From Acidimicrobiales bacterium (lineage in GTDB: Bacteria > Actinomycetota > Acidimicrobiia > Acidimicrobiales > MedAcidi-G1): DNA of 64,000 bases. Each line of letters starts with the position of its first letter. Position 1 is the first letter of the stretch. This document shows, piece by piece, positions 1 through 7,360 of the stretch. The notes under the pieces are model-generated. The model had not been told where the DNA came from. It ran no database searches and saw only the letters and a list, made by a program, of their open reading frames with translations. The DNA lies in contig JAKURV010000002.1 of NCBI GenBank assembly GCA_022452035.1, positions 62,001 through 126,000 of the forward strand, written 5' to 3'. A program made the translations under genes and the position numbers.

Positions 1-734
1 GGCATCTCGACCTCACAGGCCTTCATGGCGTCCAGCGGTTCGGTGATCAGGTACTGGTGGATCATCGAGACGATCGGGACGTCGATGCCCGACATGGCAC
101 CAACCTGAGGGGCGTAGTGGCCGGCCGCGTTGACGACGTGGTCGCAGGTGACCTCGCCCTTGTCGGTGGTGACCCGCCAGCGGCCGTCGGACAGTTGGGA
201 CACCCCGGTGACCAGGGTATGACGGGCGATCTCAGCGCCCAGTTGGCGGGCCCCGGTGGCCATAGCGTTGGTGGAGCCGGTGGGGTCGGACCAGCCGTCC
301 GCCGGGGTCCAGAAGCCGAGTACGACGTCGTCGATCGACTCCATGAGGGGGGCCTTCTGGCGGATGTCCTCGTGGCCGATGAGATGGGACTCGATGCCGA
401 TCTGGTCGAGCACGCCCTGGACGTACCGATACCACTCGGCCTGCTCGTGGTTGACGGCCAGGCGGATGGCTCCGCAGCCGTGCCAGCCGGTGGCCATGCC
501 GGTCTCGGCCTCGAGCTTGGTGTAGAGCTCGGCGCCGTAGGCGTGGACCTTGGCCATGTTGAGGCTGCCGATGAAGTGGGGGACGAGGCCGGCAGCGTGC
601 CAGGTGGAGCCGGAGGTGAGCTCGCCCTTCTCAATAAGCAGGGCGTCAGTCCAGCCCTCGTGGGCCAGGTGGTACAGCAGACCGACACCCATGGCGCCGC
701 CGCCGATGATCACGCACTGCGCGTCGTTGCGCAT
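1..734 (-). CDS. FAD-dependent dimethylglycine/sarcosine dehydrogenase-type oxidoreductase (N-terminal part)
   Basis: The gene is read on the minus strand from an ATG at 734-732 and runs off the left edge, so only about 244 residues are visible. The N-terminus carries the dinucleotide-binding motif CVIIGGGAMGVG (about residues 7-18), an acidic residue closing the Rossmann unit (LIEKG), and LTSGSTWHAAG near residues 40-50. In dimethylglycine and sarcosine dehydrogenases the His of that last motif carries covalent FAD. The family oxidatively demethylates N-methylated amino acids such as dimethylglycine. The missing C-terminal part would show whether the usual folate-binding GcvT-like domain is present. 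CGGGAG just upstream of the ATG is a fair ribosome-binding site. The gene is divergent from the unknown gene at 827, with about 90 bases of shared promoter region. The substrate is inferred from the family only. Confidence 0.85.
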   Translation of the reverse strand, partial: MRNDAQCVIIGGGAMGVGLLYHLAHEGWTDALLIEKGELTSGSTWHAAGLVPHFIGSLNMAKVHAYGAELYTKLEAETGMATGWHGCGAIRLAVNHEQAEWYRYVQGVLDQIGIESHLIGHEDIRQKAPLMESIDDVVLGFWTPADGWSDPTGSTNAMATGARQLGAEIARHTLVTGVSQLSDGRWRVTTDKGEVTCDHVVNAAGHYAPQVGAMSGIDVPIVSMIHQYLITEPLDAMKACEVEM

Positions 735-826
735 GGGTGCTCCCGTGGGTGCTCGGACTCTTCCAATGACGGGCCGACCGTAGTCCTTCTGTCGACCGGT
801 GCCGATGGTTCCTAAACTTTCCGGTT

Positions 827-1474
827 GTGAGCCCGTCCGCGGTCATCGGTCCCGACGAGATGGTTGCCGACCACCCGTGTACCGACCCCGACCTCTACGC
901 CGCCGACCGCGGGTTGCTGGCCTACATGCTCCAGGACGTGCGGGCCCTAGCCCGTCTGGTATCCAAGGGCGCCGTCGACGTAGTCGAGTACGAGCCCCTG
1001 GTCTGGTTCGTCCACGGGCTGAAGCGTCGCTTGGTGCCGTGCGACCTGGCTCGGCTGGTCAACGGCCGGGATCTAGAGGTCGTGGGGTTCTTTGGCAGCC
1101 GTCGGCGGCAGTCCAAAGGAGGGGCCGAATCCGACGAAGATCCAATCGACGGACTGGACGCCCGGCTCACCCAGGAGTTTCGCCGGTATCCGGGTATCGC
1201 CAGCTACTCGACCATCGAGACGGTGGACGGCTTCTGGGCCAACCTCGTCCTGCACTCGGTTCCGTCTGATGCAGAGGACTGGCGAGGCAGTGAGGTCCAC
1301 CGGGGGGCGGTCCGGATGTCGCCAACCCTCTACCGGGACGTCCGGATCCACAACGGGCAACTCGCAGGCGGCGTCGATTCGGCTAGCGAAATTGTGCTGC
1401 ACGGGACCAAGTATTGGGACTACGGCTTGGTGCCGGACGCGCAGCCGACGTGGACGGCGGTACGAACGTGGTGA
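827..1474 (+). CDS. Conserved-looking protein of unknown function, coupled to a PhnD-like protein
   Basis: The 215-residue product starts at a GTG and I do not recognise its family. It has no signal peptide or membrane segment and looks like a soluble alpha/beta protein. Visible features are an acidic N-terminus, a segment rich in V and L (residues 30-60), VVGFFGSRRR near residue 85, and an aromatic stretch ending in GFWANLVLHS (about residues 135-145). Its stop codon overlaps the GTG start of the next gene by four bases (GTGA), so the two are probably translationally coupled and work together. The composition matches the high-G+C flanks. It is divergent from the flavoprotein gene at 734-1. 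The reading frame is confident and the function is unknown. Confidence 0.7.
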   Translation: MSPSAVIGPDEMVADHPCTDPDLYAADRGLLAYMLQDVRALARLVSKGAVDVVEYEPLVWFVHGLKRRLVPCDLARLVNGRDLEVVGFFGSRRRQSKGGAESDEDPIDGLDARLTQEFRRYPGIASYSTIETVDGFWANLVLHSVPSDAEDWRGSEVHRGAVRMSPTLYRDVRIHNGQLAGGVDSASEIVLHGTKYWDYGLVPDAQPTWTAVRTW

Positions 1475-2280
1475 GGTCGACCACCCACCCGGTGGCCGGG
1501 CTACCCATGTACGACTGGCCTGAGGTACGAGACGCCGTCGATGCGCTGTGGTCGGCCATCGTGGAGCGACTGCGGGCCAATGGGATCGAGGCTCCTGACA
1601 GCGTCTGGCGACCGACGCGGTCAGAGGAACTGTGGGCGCATCCCGACCTGCTAATCGGGGAAACCTGTGGTTGGCAGGTAGTTGACGAACTCCGTGGCCG
1701 GATCGAAGTGCTCGGCGTCCTGGACCGTGGGGTGGACGGGTGCGAACCTGGCGACTACAGGTCGGTGGTGGTCTGCCGGAACGATGACTCGATCAATGCC
1801 CTAGAGGACCTTCGGGGCCGAACGGTGGCGACTAACGGGGACCGGTCACAGTCCGGATACGGGGCGCTGCTGGCCCTGTTCGCCCCGCTAGCCGTCAGTG
1901 GCCGGTTCTTCGACACCGTGGTCACTTCCGGTTCCCACCGTGCTTCTCTGCGGGCTGTTGCCGAGGGTCGGGCCGACCTTGCGGCCGTCGACGAAGTGTG
2001 CTGGCGCCTTGGTCTCGACCACGAGCCGGCCGTGGACAGCCTGCGGATTGTGGCCTGGACTGATCCGACCCCGGGACTGCCGCTGGTCACCGGGTGGGCC
2101 AGCGCCGGCCTACGTGATGCCCTGAACGAGGCGATCTCTGGGGCTGTAGCGGGCCTCGACGTCGCAGTGCGAGAACCGCTCCACCTCTACGGATACCGGA
2201 TTCGACCTTCGTCGGACTACCAGGTCATCGCTGACCGCCTGGCCGCGGCGGCGGCCGCTGGCTATCCCACCATCGCTTGA
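1471..2280 (+). CDS. PhnD/SsuA-like periplasmic-binding-protein fold, apparently cytosolic
   Basis: The product of about 269 residues resembles the phosphonate/phosphate-binding family (PhnD-like, type 2 periplasmic binding fold). It contains YRSVVVCRNDDSI, then LEDLRGRTVATNGDRSQSGY, where a ligand-binding loop is expected, and later GRADLAAVDEVCWRL and LRIVAWTDPTPGLPLV, typical of the second lobe. No signal peptide or lipobox precedes the domain, so it is probably not a secreted transporter component. The GTG at 1471 is preferred because it overlaps the upstream stop in the common GTGA arrangement; an upstream ATG at 1414 would overlap the previous gene by 61 bases. No permease or ATPase is adjacent. 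A sensory or ligand-carrying role with the upstream unknown protein is possible but is inference. Confidence 0.65.
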   Translation: MRSTTHPVAGLPMYDWPEVRDAVDALWSAIVERLRANGIEAPDSVWRPTRSEELWAHPDLLIGETCGWQVVDELRGRIEVLGVLDRGVDGCEPGDYRSVVVCRNDDSINALEDLRGRTVATNGDRSQSGYGALLALFAPLAVSGRFFDTVVTSGSHRASLRAVAEGRADLAAVDEVCWRLGLDHEPAVDSLRIVAWTDPTPGLPLVTGWASAGLRDALNEAISGAVAGLDVAVREPLHLYGYRIRPSSDYQVIADRLAAAAAAGYPTIA

Positions 2281-2508
2281 CCCGACCCGGCGGAGGCGCC
2301 GATGACGGCTCTAGGGGACCAATAGTGTGGCCAAATGAATCTCGGTGACCAGGGGCCCGAGGCTGGGTTGAGCGAGCATTCGGCCTCAGGTGGTCGGCGG
2401 CGTAGCCATCGTGGACGCCTTCCGTGGCCCCTGTACCGGGCCCTCAGGAGGTGGCGGGGATTGCGCGGCGGTTCCGGAGCACTAACGCCCGGCACTCGGT
2501 GGCGGTCA

Positions 2509-3354
2509 ATGGGCTTGGAGGAACGAGAGGAGGCCTACTCGCCAAGTTCCTGCATCGGTGGTGACTACGGACCGTTCGTAGCCCGCTACCGGACGATGAG
2601 CGCCGACGCTCGGTCGCGAATCCAGACGTGGAGTGAACATGCGTATGGCCCAGCACCGAGCCACCGCCTGGACATGTTTAAGCCTCCGGATGCCACTGGT
2701 CACGCCATACCGGTCCTGGTGTTTTTCCACGGCGGCTACTGGCAGGAACTCTCAAAAGACGAGTCGTCGTTCGCCGCTCCCGCGCTCGTGGGTGCCGGGG
2801 CCGCCCTGGCTGCCGTCGACTACACGCTCGCACCAGACGCGTCCATTCCGGAGATTGTCGATGAGTGCCGTCGAGCTGTTGGGTGGCTCCACCATCAGGC
2901 CGACGAACTCGGCATCGATCCACGTCGGATCGTCGTGTCGGGTAGCTCGGCCGGAGCGCATCTCGCAGCGATGGTGGCCCTACCCGGGTGGCAGCAGGCG
3001 GCCGGCCTACCCGCCGACCTTGTCCGTGCCGCGGTGCTGATATCGGGGATCTACGACCTCGCCCCACTGGTCGGTACCTCCATCGACATCCCGCTGAACC
3101 TCGCTGATTCCGAGGTGGAGTCAATGAGTCCGGCGCGCGCCACCCTCGATGGTTTTCCCAGGAGCCTTGTCTGCTGGGGAGAGGTCGAGACAACCGAGTT
3201 CAAAGCCCAGAGCCGGGAGTTTGCCAACGGCCTGACGCAGGCTGGTACGACCTGCACCGTCCGTGAAGTGCCGGCAAGGAACCACTTTGACGTGGTTCTC
3301 GACCTAGCTGACCCCACGACGGACATCACCCGCCGGGTACTGTCAGTCCTCTAG
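2509..3354 (+). CDS. kynB: Alpha/beta hydrolase, probable arylformamidase (kynurenine formamidase)
   Basis: The 281-residue product is an alpha/beta hydrolase of the arylformamidase/carboxylesterase type. It shows the oxyanion-hole motif HGGYW (about residues 76-80), the nucleophile elbow GSSAGAH, and a late His in NHFDVV. It would hydrolyse N-formylkynurenine to kynurenine and formate. The assignment rests on the fold plus position: tryptophan 2,3-dioxygenase begins 39 bases downstream in the same direction, and the pair would carry out the first two steps of tryptophan breakdown. Bacterial KynB is often a different metal-dependent cyclase fold, so this is the alternative hydrolase-type formamidase; the symbol is functional only. 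The ATG at 2509 gives the usual N-terminus (EREEAYSPSS). The 228 bases upstream show no convincing gene. A general esterase is the alternative. Confidence 0.75.
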   Translation: MGLEEREEAYSPSSCIGGDYGPFVARYRTMSADARSRIQTWSEHAYGPAPSHRLDMFKPPDATGHAIPVLVFFHGGYWQELSKDESSFAAPALVGAGAALAAVDYTLAPDASIPEIVDECRRAVGWLHHQADELGIDPRRIVVSGSSAGAHLAAMVALPGWQQAAGLPADLVRAAVLISGIYDLAPLVGTSIDIPLNLADSEVESMSPARATLDGFPRSLVCWGEVETTEFKAQSREFANGLTQAGTTCTVREVPARNHFDVVLDLADPTTDITRRVLSVL

Positions 3355-3393
3355 GTCTGACGGGCGAGACCCGACGGGCGACGGAGACGGTGG

Positions 3394-4338
3394 ATGCCCG
3401 CATTCAAGCCACAAATACCGATAGTGGTCGACCCCACAGGGGTCCACGCCAGCACGGATCCCCGGCCAATGGGAATGGGGACCGCCGCCAGCCGCGCCGA
3501 GGTGGTGGAAGGAACCGGTGGTAGCCCTCTGGTCGACTTTGCTGCGACGAGCAATCCGTATATCGACTACCAGAGCGTCGACCTCCTCCTGTCGCTCCAG
3601 CACCCGCGTAGCGAGGCCTACGACGAGATGTGCTTCTTCATCATGGGCCAGGCCAAGGAGTTGCTCTTCAAGTTGTTGCACTTCGAACTGCACAACGCCC
3701 GGCACCTGCTCCGGGAGGGTTCGGCGGACGACGCCCTGACCGTCCTCGACCGGAGCCGGGAGGTCGCGAGACTCCTGACTTCCACATGGGACGTGGTGAC
3801 CACTATCTCGGCTGAGGGCTTCAACCAGTTTCGCGACCACCTGGACCAGGCTTCGGGGCAACTCTCATTCATGTACCGCCACGTTGAGTTCATCCTGGGC
3901 AACAAGGACCGTCGTCTGGCCAGCGCGCACCGGAATGTTCCTCACGTCTGGCCGTACATGGAAGAAGCCCTGGAAACGCCGAGCCTCTACGACGAGGTCA
4001 TCGCCCTCTTGGAACATCGCGGATACGAGGTTTCCGGTGAGGCCCTGGACCGGGATTGGTCGGAGCCGTACCAGCCGCAGGAGAGCGTCGAGCAGGCCTG
4101 GTTTGACATCTACTGTCGACGGGGATCCGACGACGACCTCTACCGGCTCGGCGAAGCGCTCATCGCTCTCGATGACCAGATGGCTCAGTACCGATGGCGG
4201 CACTTTGTCCTGGTCGCACGCATCATCGGGCACAAGCCAGGTACCGGTGGTTCGGATGGCGTCGGCTGGCTGCATCAGACCACCGGACACCGGTACTTCC
4301 CGGAACTGTGGACGGTCCGGACCCGGCTCGGGACTTGA
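3394..4338 (+). CDS. kynA: Tryptophan 2,3-dioxygenase
   Basis: The 314-residue product is a clear heme-dependent tryptophan 2,3-dioxygenase, which opens the indole ring of L-tryptophan to N-formylkynurenine. Diagnostic stretches are LLSLQHPRSEAYDEMCFFIM near the N-terminus, QAKELLFKLLHFELHNAR, the QFRDHLDQASGQLSFMYRHVEF segment split over residues 148-169, and the C-terminal signature GTGGSDGVGWLHQTTGHRYF, in which the glycine-rich loop closes over the substrate. Length is near the family norm. A short tail before DFAATSNPYIDYQ suggests that the ATG at 3469 is a possible later start. It follows the formamidase gene closely. Its last 129 bases plus 8 bases beyond the stop recur in degenerate form at 26394-26519. 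Confidence 0.93.
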   Translation: MPAFKPQIPIVVDPTGVHASTDPRPMGMGTAASRAEVVEGTGGSPLVDFAATSNPYIDYQSVDLLLSLQHPRSEAYDEMCFFIMGQAKELLFKLLHFELHNARHLLREGSADDALTVLDRSREVARLLTSTWDVVTTISAEGFNQFRDHLDQASGQLSFMYRHVEFILGNKDRRLASAHRNVPHVWPYMEEALETPSLYDEVIALLEHRGYEVSGEALDRDWSEPYQPQESVEQAWFDIYCRRGSDDDLYRLGEALIALDDQMAQYRWRHFVLVARIIGHKPGTGGSDGVGWLHQTTGHRYFPELWTVRTRLGT

Positions 4339-4346
4339 CCGTCACC
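4210..4346 (+). repeat. Direct repeat, copy 1 (kynA 3' end)
   Basis: This 137-base interval covers the last 129 bases of kynA and 8 bases past its stop. It matches 26394-26519 in the same orientation. Hand alignment gives 111 identities over 126 aligned columns, with one 10-base and one 1-base gap in copy 2. The right-hand 71 bases (4276-4346) match 26449-26519 at 66 of 71 positions. This copy lies in the intact gene. Confidence 0.85.
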
Positions 4347-4506
4347 CCAGAGAGGCTTTCGCGGCGGCTATAGAAGCGTCGATGTGTTCCGTGGTGCCAG
4401 TGGGCACACTGCCCAGAACTTGGCCGTCGTAGGGCGAGAGGACCTCAGTCACTTCGGTGGCCTCGACTCGATTGGTGCCGACGACTATCAGGTGGTGTTC
4501 GCTCAT
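4342..4506 (-). pseudogene. Remnant of an aldehyde dehydrogenase N-terminus
   Basis: An ATG at 4506-4504 on the minus strand opens 54 codons ending at a TGA at 4344-4342, convergent with kynA and four bases from its stop. The peptide reads like the first 54 residues of an NAD-dependent aldehyde dehydrogenase: LSPYDGQVLGSVPTGTTEHI followed by DASIAAAKASL, the usual strand-turn-helix ahead of the cofactor domain. A complete enzyme would need more than 400 further residues, and the frame stops just inside copy 1 of the repeat. It therefore looks like a gene truncated at the same breakpoint that defines the repeat. It is not the start of the plus-strand dehydrogenase at 4640, which has a different N-terminus. 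A real 54-residue protein is unlikely. Confidence 0.55.
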
Positions 4507-4556
4507 GGTGATCTCCGGCGGGGTGTGCCAGACCGGGACAATCTAAAATGCCCAAG

Positions 4557-4576
4557 ATCTTTTGGGACCAAACGAC
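4557..4576. promoter_or_regulatory. Putative MarR/HpaR-type operator, site 1
   Basis: The sequence ATCTTTTGGGACCAAACGAC contains the palindrome TTTGG-GA-CCAAA. It matches the best site (20304-20323) at 15 of 20 positions. It lies 63 bases ahead of the hpaE-like gene, just downstream of a possible -10 box TAAAAT at 4544-4549, where a repressor would block transcription. Binding is inferred from recurrence only. Confidence 0.5.
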
Positions 4577-4639
4577 CGGGTCCGTCGGCTGCCTATGTGC
4601 ACTTGAGGCGCCGACTAACTGGCAGGAAGGGGGACGGAC

Positions 4640-6130
4640 GTGGGCGAGCGACCGCGGGTTGAGGTGGCTGGCGTGCCGGTGTCGGTGGACCACTACGTAG
4701 CCGGGCGTCGCCTCTCGTCTGCCACCTCTTTTGAAGACCGTTCGCCGCTGGACTGGTCGGCCGTCTTAGCCGAGGTATCCGCAGGAGACGCTGGCGTAGC
4801 GGACGTGGCCTTGGCAGCAGCGACGGAAGCATTCGAGGGCTGGGCTGCTCTCGGTCCCTCGGGCCGCGCCCCGTATCTTCGTCGGCTGGCCGATCTGGTT
4901 GACGAGCGGGTGGCGGACCTGGCTGCAGTGGAGTGCGTCGACATGGCTATGCGCCACGAGAGCCTCCGTAACAGGGTTATCGGCCGGGGAGCGCGCAACT
5001 TCCGTGCCTACGCCGAGTTGGCGGAAGAGCACGAGGAGCGCACCTGGTCATCCAACGGCACTACCAACAGAGTGCAGCGCCTCCCGGCTGGTCCCGCCGT
5101 GGTGATTACGCCGTGGAACGCCCCATTCATGCTGGCTACCTGGAAGTTGGCCCCCGCTCTGGCCGCCGGGAACCCAGTAGTCCTTAAGCCCGCCGAGTGG
5201 TCGCCACTGTCGGCCAGCCTGCTGGCCGACCTGGTTGATGAGGCCGGGCTGCCTCCCGGAGTGTTCAACGTGGTCCAGGGGATCGGCACCGACGTGGGTT
5301 CGGCTCTGATTTCCGACCCGCGAGTCCGACGTCTCTCGTTCACCGGCTCGTCGGCCACCGCCCGAGACATCGGGGTGGCGGCCGCAGCCAACATCGTCCC
5401 ATTTACCGCTGAGTTAGGAGGCAAGGGCGCTCTGGTGGTATTTGCCGACAGTGACCTCGAGGCCGCGGCTCGCACGGCTGCTGGTCAATACGATGACTCG
5501 GGACAGGTCTGCTTGGCTGGCACGCGGCTGCTGGTCGAGGCGTCGGTTGCGGGCGATTTCCTGGCCCGGTTTCACGACCACGTGGATGCCCACGTGCTGG
5601 GTGACAGCCACGATGACGCAACCACGATCACCCCAATGATCCATCCCACCCACGTGTCCCGGGTTGAGGGCTTCATCGAACGGGCCCGGGCGGCTGGTGA
5701 CGAGGTGCTGCGTGGTGGTGCTCGCTACGTGCCTGACTGGTGGTCTGGACGGCCCGATCACGCACTATGGGTCGAGCCGACGCTGATCTCTCCGGCGTCT
5801 AACGACAGCGAGATCGTGCAGAACGAGGTGTTCGGCCCCGTTCTGACCTTCCAGACGTTCGCCAGCGAGGATGAGGCGGTGGCTCTTGCCAACTCCACTG
5901 CCTACGGTCTTTCAGCCACCCTGTTCACTGGCTCGGCGCAGAGGGCTGAACGGGTCGGCGGTGCACTGCGGGCCGGCACCACCTGGGTCAACTGCTTCTT
6001 GGTACGTGACCTGACCGCTCCGTTTGGGGGCCTCGGGATCAGCGGGTTGGGCCGCGAGGGCGGCGACTATGCGCTGGAGTTCCACGCCGACCTGAAGACC
6101 CTCCAAGTGAAGGATGGGACGATTAGTTGA
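4640..6130 (+). CDS. hpaE: NAD(P)-dependent aldehyde dehydrogenase, HpaE-like (carboxymethyl-hydroxymuconate semialdehyde dehydrogenase type)
   Basis: The 496-residue product is a full-length aldehyde dehydrogenase. PWNAPFMLATWKLAPALAAG and VLKPAEWSP form the cofactor domain, FTGSSATARDIG is the Gly-rich loop, ELGGK carries the general base Glu, and SGQVCLAGTRLLVE carries the catalytic Cys. The C-terminus WVNCFLVRDLTAPFGG followed by GLGREGGDYALEF is typical of the HpaE and aminomuconate semialdehyde dehydrogenase branch. That branch oxidises ring-cleavage semialdehydes. Given the hpaD-type dioxygenase and hpaG-like genes in the block, oxidation of 5-carboxymethyl-2-hydroxymuconate semialdehyde is the best inference. 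2-aminomuconate semialdehyde, from the adjacent tryptophan route, is a real alternative. The GTG start has a good GGAAGGGGG ribosome-binding site 8 bases upstream, and operator site 1 lies in the promoter region. Confidence 0.8.
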   Translation: MGERPRVEVAGVPVSVDHYVAGRRLSSATSFEDRSPLDWSAVLAEVSAGDAGVADVALAAATEAFEGWAALGPSGRAPYLRRLADLVDERVADLAAVECVDMAMRHESLRNRVIGRGARNFRAYAELAEEHEERTWSSNGTTNRVQRLPAGPAVVITPWNAPFMLATWKLAPALAAGNPVVLKPAEWSPLSASLLADLVDEAGLPPGVFNVVQGIGTDVGSALISDPRVRRLSFTGSSATARDIGVAAAANIVPFTAELGGKGALVVFADSDLEAAARTAAGQYDDSGQVCLAGTRLLVEASVAGDFLARFHDHVDAHVLGDSHDDATTITPMIHPTHVSRVEGFIERARAAGDEVLRGGARYVPDWWSGRPDHALWVEPTLISPASNDSEIVQNEVFGPVLTFQTFASEDEAVALANSTAYGLSATLFTGSAQRAERVGGALRAGTTWVNCFLVRDLTAPFGGLGISGLGREGGDYALEFHADLKTLQVKDGTIS

Positions 6131-6164
6131 TGGATCACCTTGATCCGTCAGGCATGATCTGACG
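6128..6164. promoter_or_regulatory. Nested inverted repeats before the acyl-CoA dehydrogenase gene
   Basis: TGATGGATCA (6128-6137) and TGATCCGTCA (6141-6150) form a 9-of-10 inverted repeat with a 3-base spacer that overlaps the upstream TGA stop. CGTCAG (6146-6151) and CTGACG (6159-6164) form a second, perfect 6-base pair ending two bases before the ATG at 6167. This could be an operator or a translation-affecting hairpin. Confidence 0.35.
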
Positions 6165-6166
6165 CC

Positions 6167-7333
6167 ATGACTGAACTCTGGACTTCTCGACGCCGCGAAT
6201 TGGTAGGACGCGTAGCGGGGATGGGAGCAGCCTTCGCCGCTCGTGCGGATGCCGTGGATCGCAACGCGGCGTTTCCGCACGAGAACTACGCAGACCTCCG
6301 GGATGCCGGCTTCCTAGGCCTATGTATCCCGGAGGAGCATGGTGGTCTGGGAGGTGACTTCGTGACCTATGCCCTGGTGTCTGAGGAGCTTGGCCGACAC
6401 TGCGGGTCGACGGCGCTGACCTTCAACATGCACACGGCCACAATGCTGCTGACTGGGCAGATTGCCGACGATCTGGACATGTCGGACACCGAGAGGGACG
6501 AACACGACCGGCGGCGGATCGGCATGTGGAAGGGCGTCATCGACCACGGCCACCTCCACGCTCAGCCATTTAGTGAGGGACGGGCCTCCGGAGAGACTGC
6601 CGGATTCGCAGTGCAGGCTGTCCCGGTCGACGGGGGGTACCGGGTGTCGGGCCGCAAGATCTTCGCCTCTCTGTCCGAAGTTGCTGATAGCCACAACGTG
6701 ACTTGCATGGTTGAGGGGGACGACCGGGTCCGGTTTCTTGGTGTGCCGGCGGATGCAGAAGGCGTGGGTATCGAGGGTGATTGGGATCCGCTGGGAATGC
6801 GGGGCACTAACTCCAAGAACCTGCTCTTCGAGGACGCCTTCGTTCCCGCCGAATACGAGTTTCTGCCGCCCGGCTGCTTCGATCAGATGGCGACCCGGTG
6901 GCCGTACTTCTACATGACGTTGTCCTTCACCTATCTGGGGATCCAGCGTGCGGTGCTCGACTACACGGCGGAGGCTCTGCGAGGCGACGATGGTCCGGTA
7001 GAGCGTCGGGACCTGCCACAGAAACAGCACGGCTGGGCCCAGATGCGCCTTGCATGGGAACGCTCGCAGGCCCTCACCTACCGGGTACTGGGCGAGGTCG
7101 GAGTCGACCCGGGACCGGATCGGGTCGAACGGGCCTTGGCGGCCACGGTTACGGCCATGGAGACTGCACCAGAGGTGGCGGCCACCGCTGTGCGGGTATG
7201 CGGTGGCCGGTCGTTGCTGCGTCCCAGCGCACTGGAGCGGATGTATCGCGATGCCCGCTGCGGTGCCACCATGCTCCCGTGGAGTGTCGAGGCCGCCCTC
7301 GACCGTCTGGGCCGTGCTGGGCTTTACGACTGA
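6167..7333 (+). CDS. Acyl-CoA dehydrogenase family protein
   Basis: The 388-residue product has the acyl-CoA dehydrogenase layout. The N-terminal helical domain includes FPHENYADLRDAGFLGLCIP and EEHGGLGGDFVTYALVSEEL. The middle beta domain has VDGGYRVSGRKIFASLSEVA and WDPLGMRGTNSKNLLFEDAF. The C-terminal helices include the late motif VCGGRSLLRPSALERMYRDA. These flavoproteins dehydrogenate acyl-CoA thioesters, but some relatives act as monooxygenases or desulfurases on non-CoA substrates. It lies 36 bases after hpaE and 27 bases before the NicX-type gene, so the three look like one operon. Its substrate is probably an intermediate of that pathway and cannot be named. The ATG lies directly after a pair of inverted repeats. 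Confidence 0.8.
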   Translation: MTELWTSRRRELVGRVAGMGAAFAARADAVDRNAAFPHENYADLRDAGFLGLCIPEEHGGLGGDFVTYALVSEELGRHCGSTALTFNMHTATMLLTGQIADDLDMSDTERDEHDRRRIGMWKGVIDHGHLHAQPFSEGRASGETAGFAVQAVPVDGGYRVSGRKIFASLSEVADSHNVTCMVEGDDRVRFLGVPADAEGVGIEGDWDPLGMRGTNSKNLLFEDAFVPAEYEFLPPGCFDQMATRWPYFYMTLSFTYLGIQRAVLDYTAEALRGDDGPVERRDLPQKQHGWAQMRLAWERSQALTYRVLGEVGVDPGPDRVERALAATVTAMETAPEVAATAVRVCGGRSLLRPSALERMYRDARCGATMLPWSVEAALDRLGRAGLYD

Positions 7334-7360
7334 TCTGACGAGTGGAAAGCGAGGACCTGT

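Noticed and set aside
2335-2508. N-terminal extension of the arylformamidase frame to 2335
   Set aside because: The extra 58 residues are Arg/Gly/Ser-rich with no family features, and the normal N-terminus starts at the ATG at 2509.
2269-2509. A 40-codon plus-strand frame (QVVGGVAIVDAF region) upstream of the arylformamidase
   Set aside because: It looks mildly coding but has no good start, no known family and ends before the gene; kept out for lack of support.
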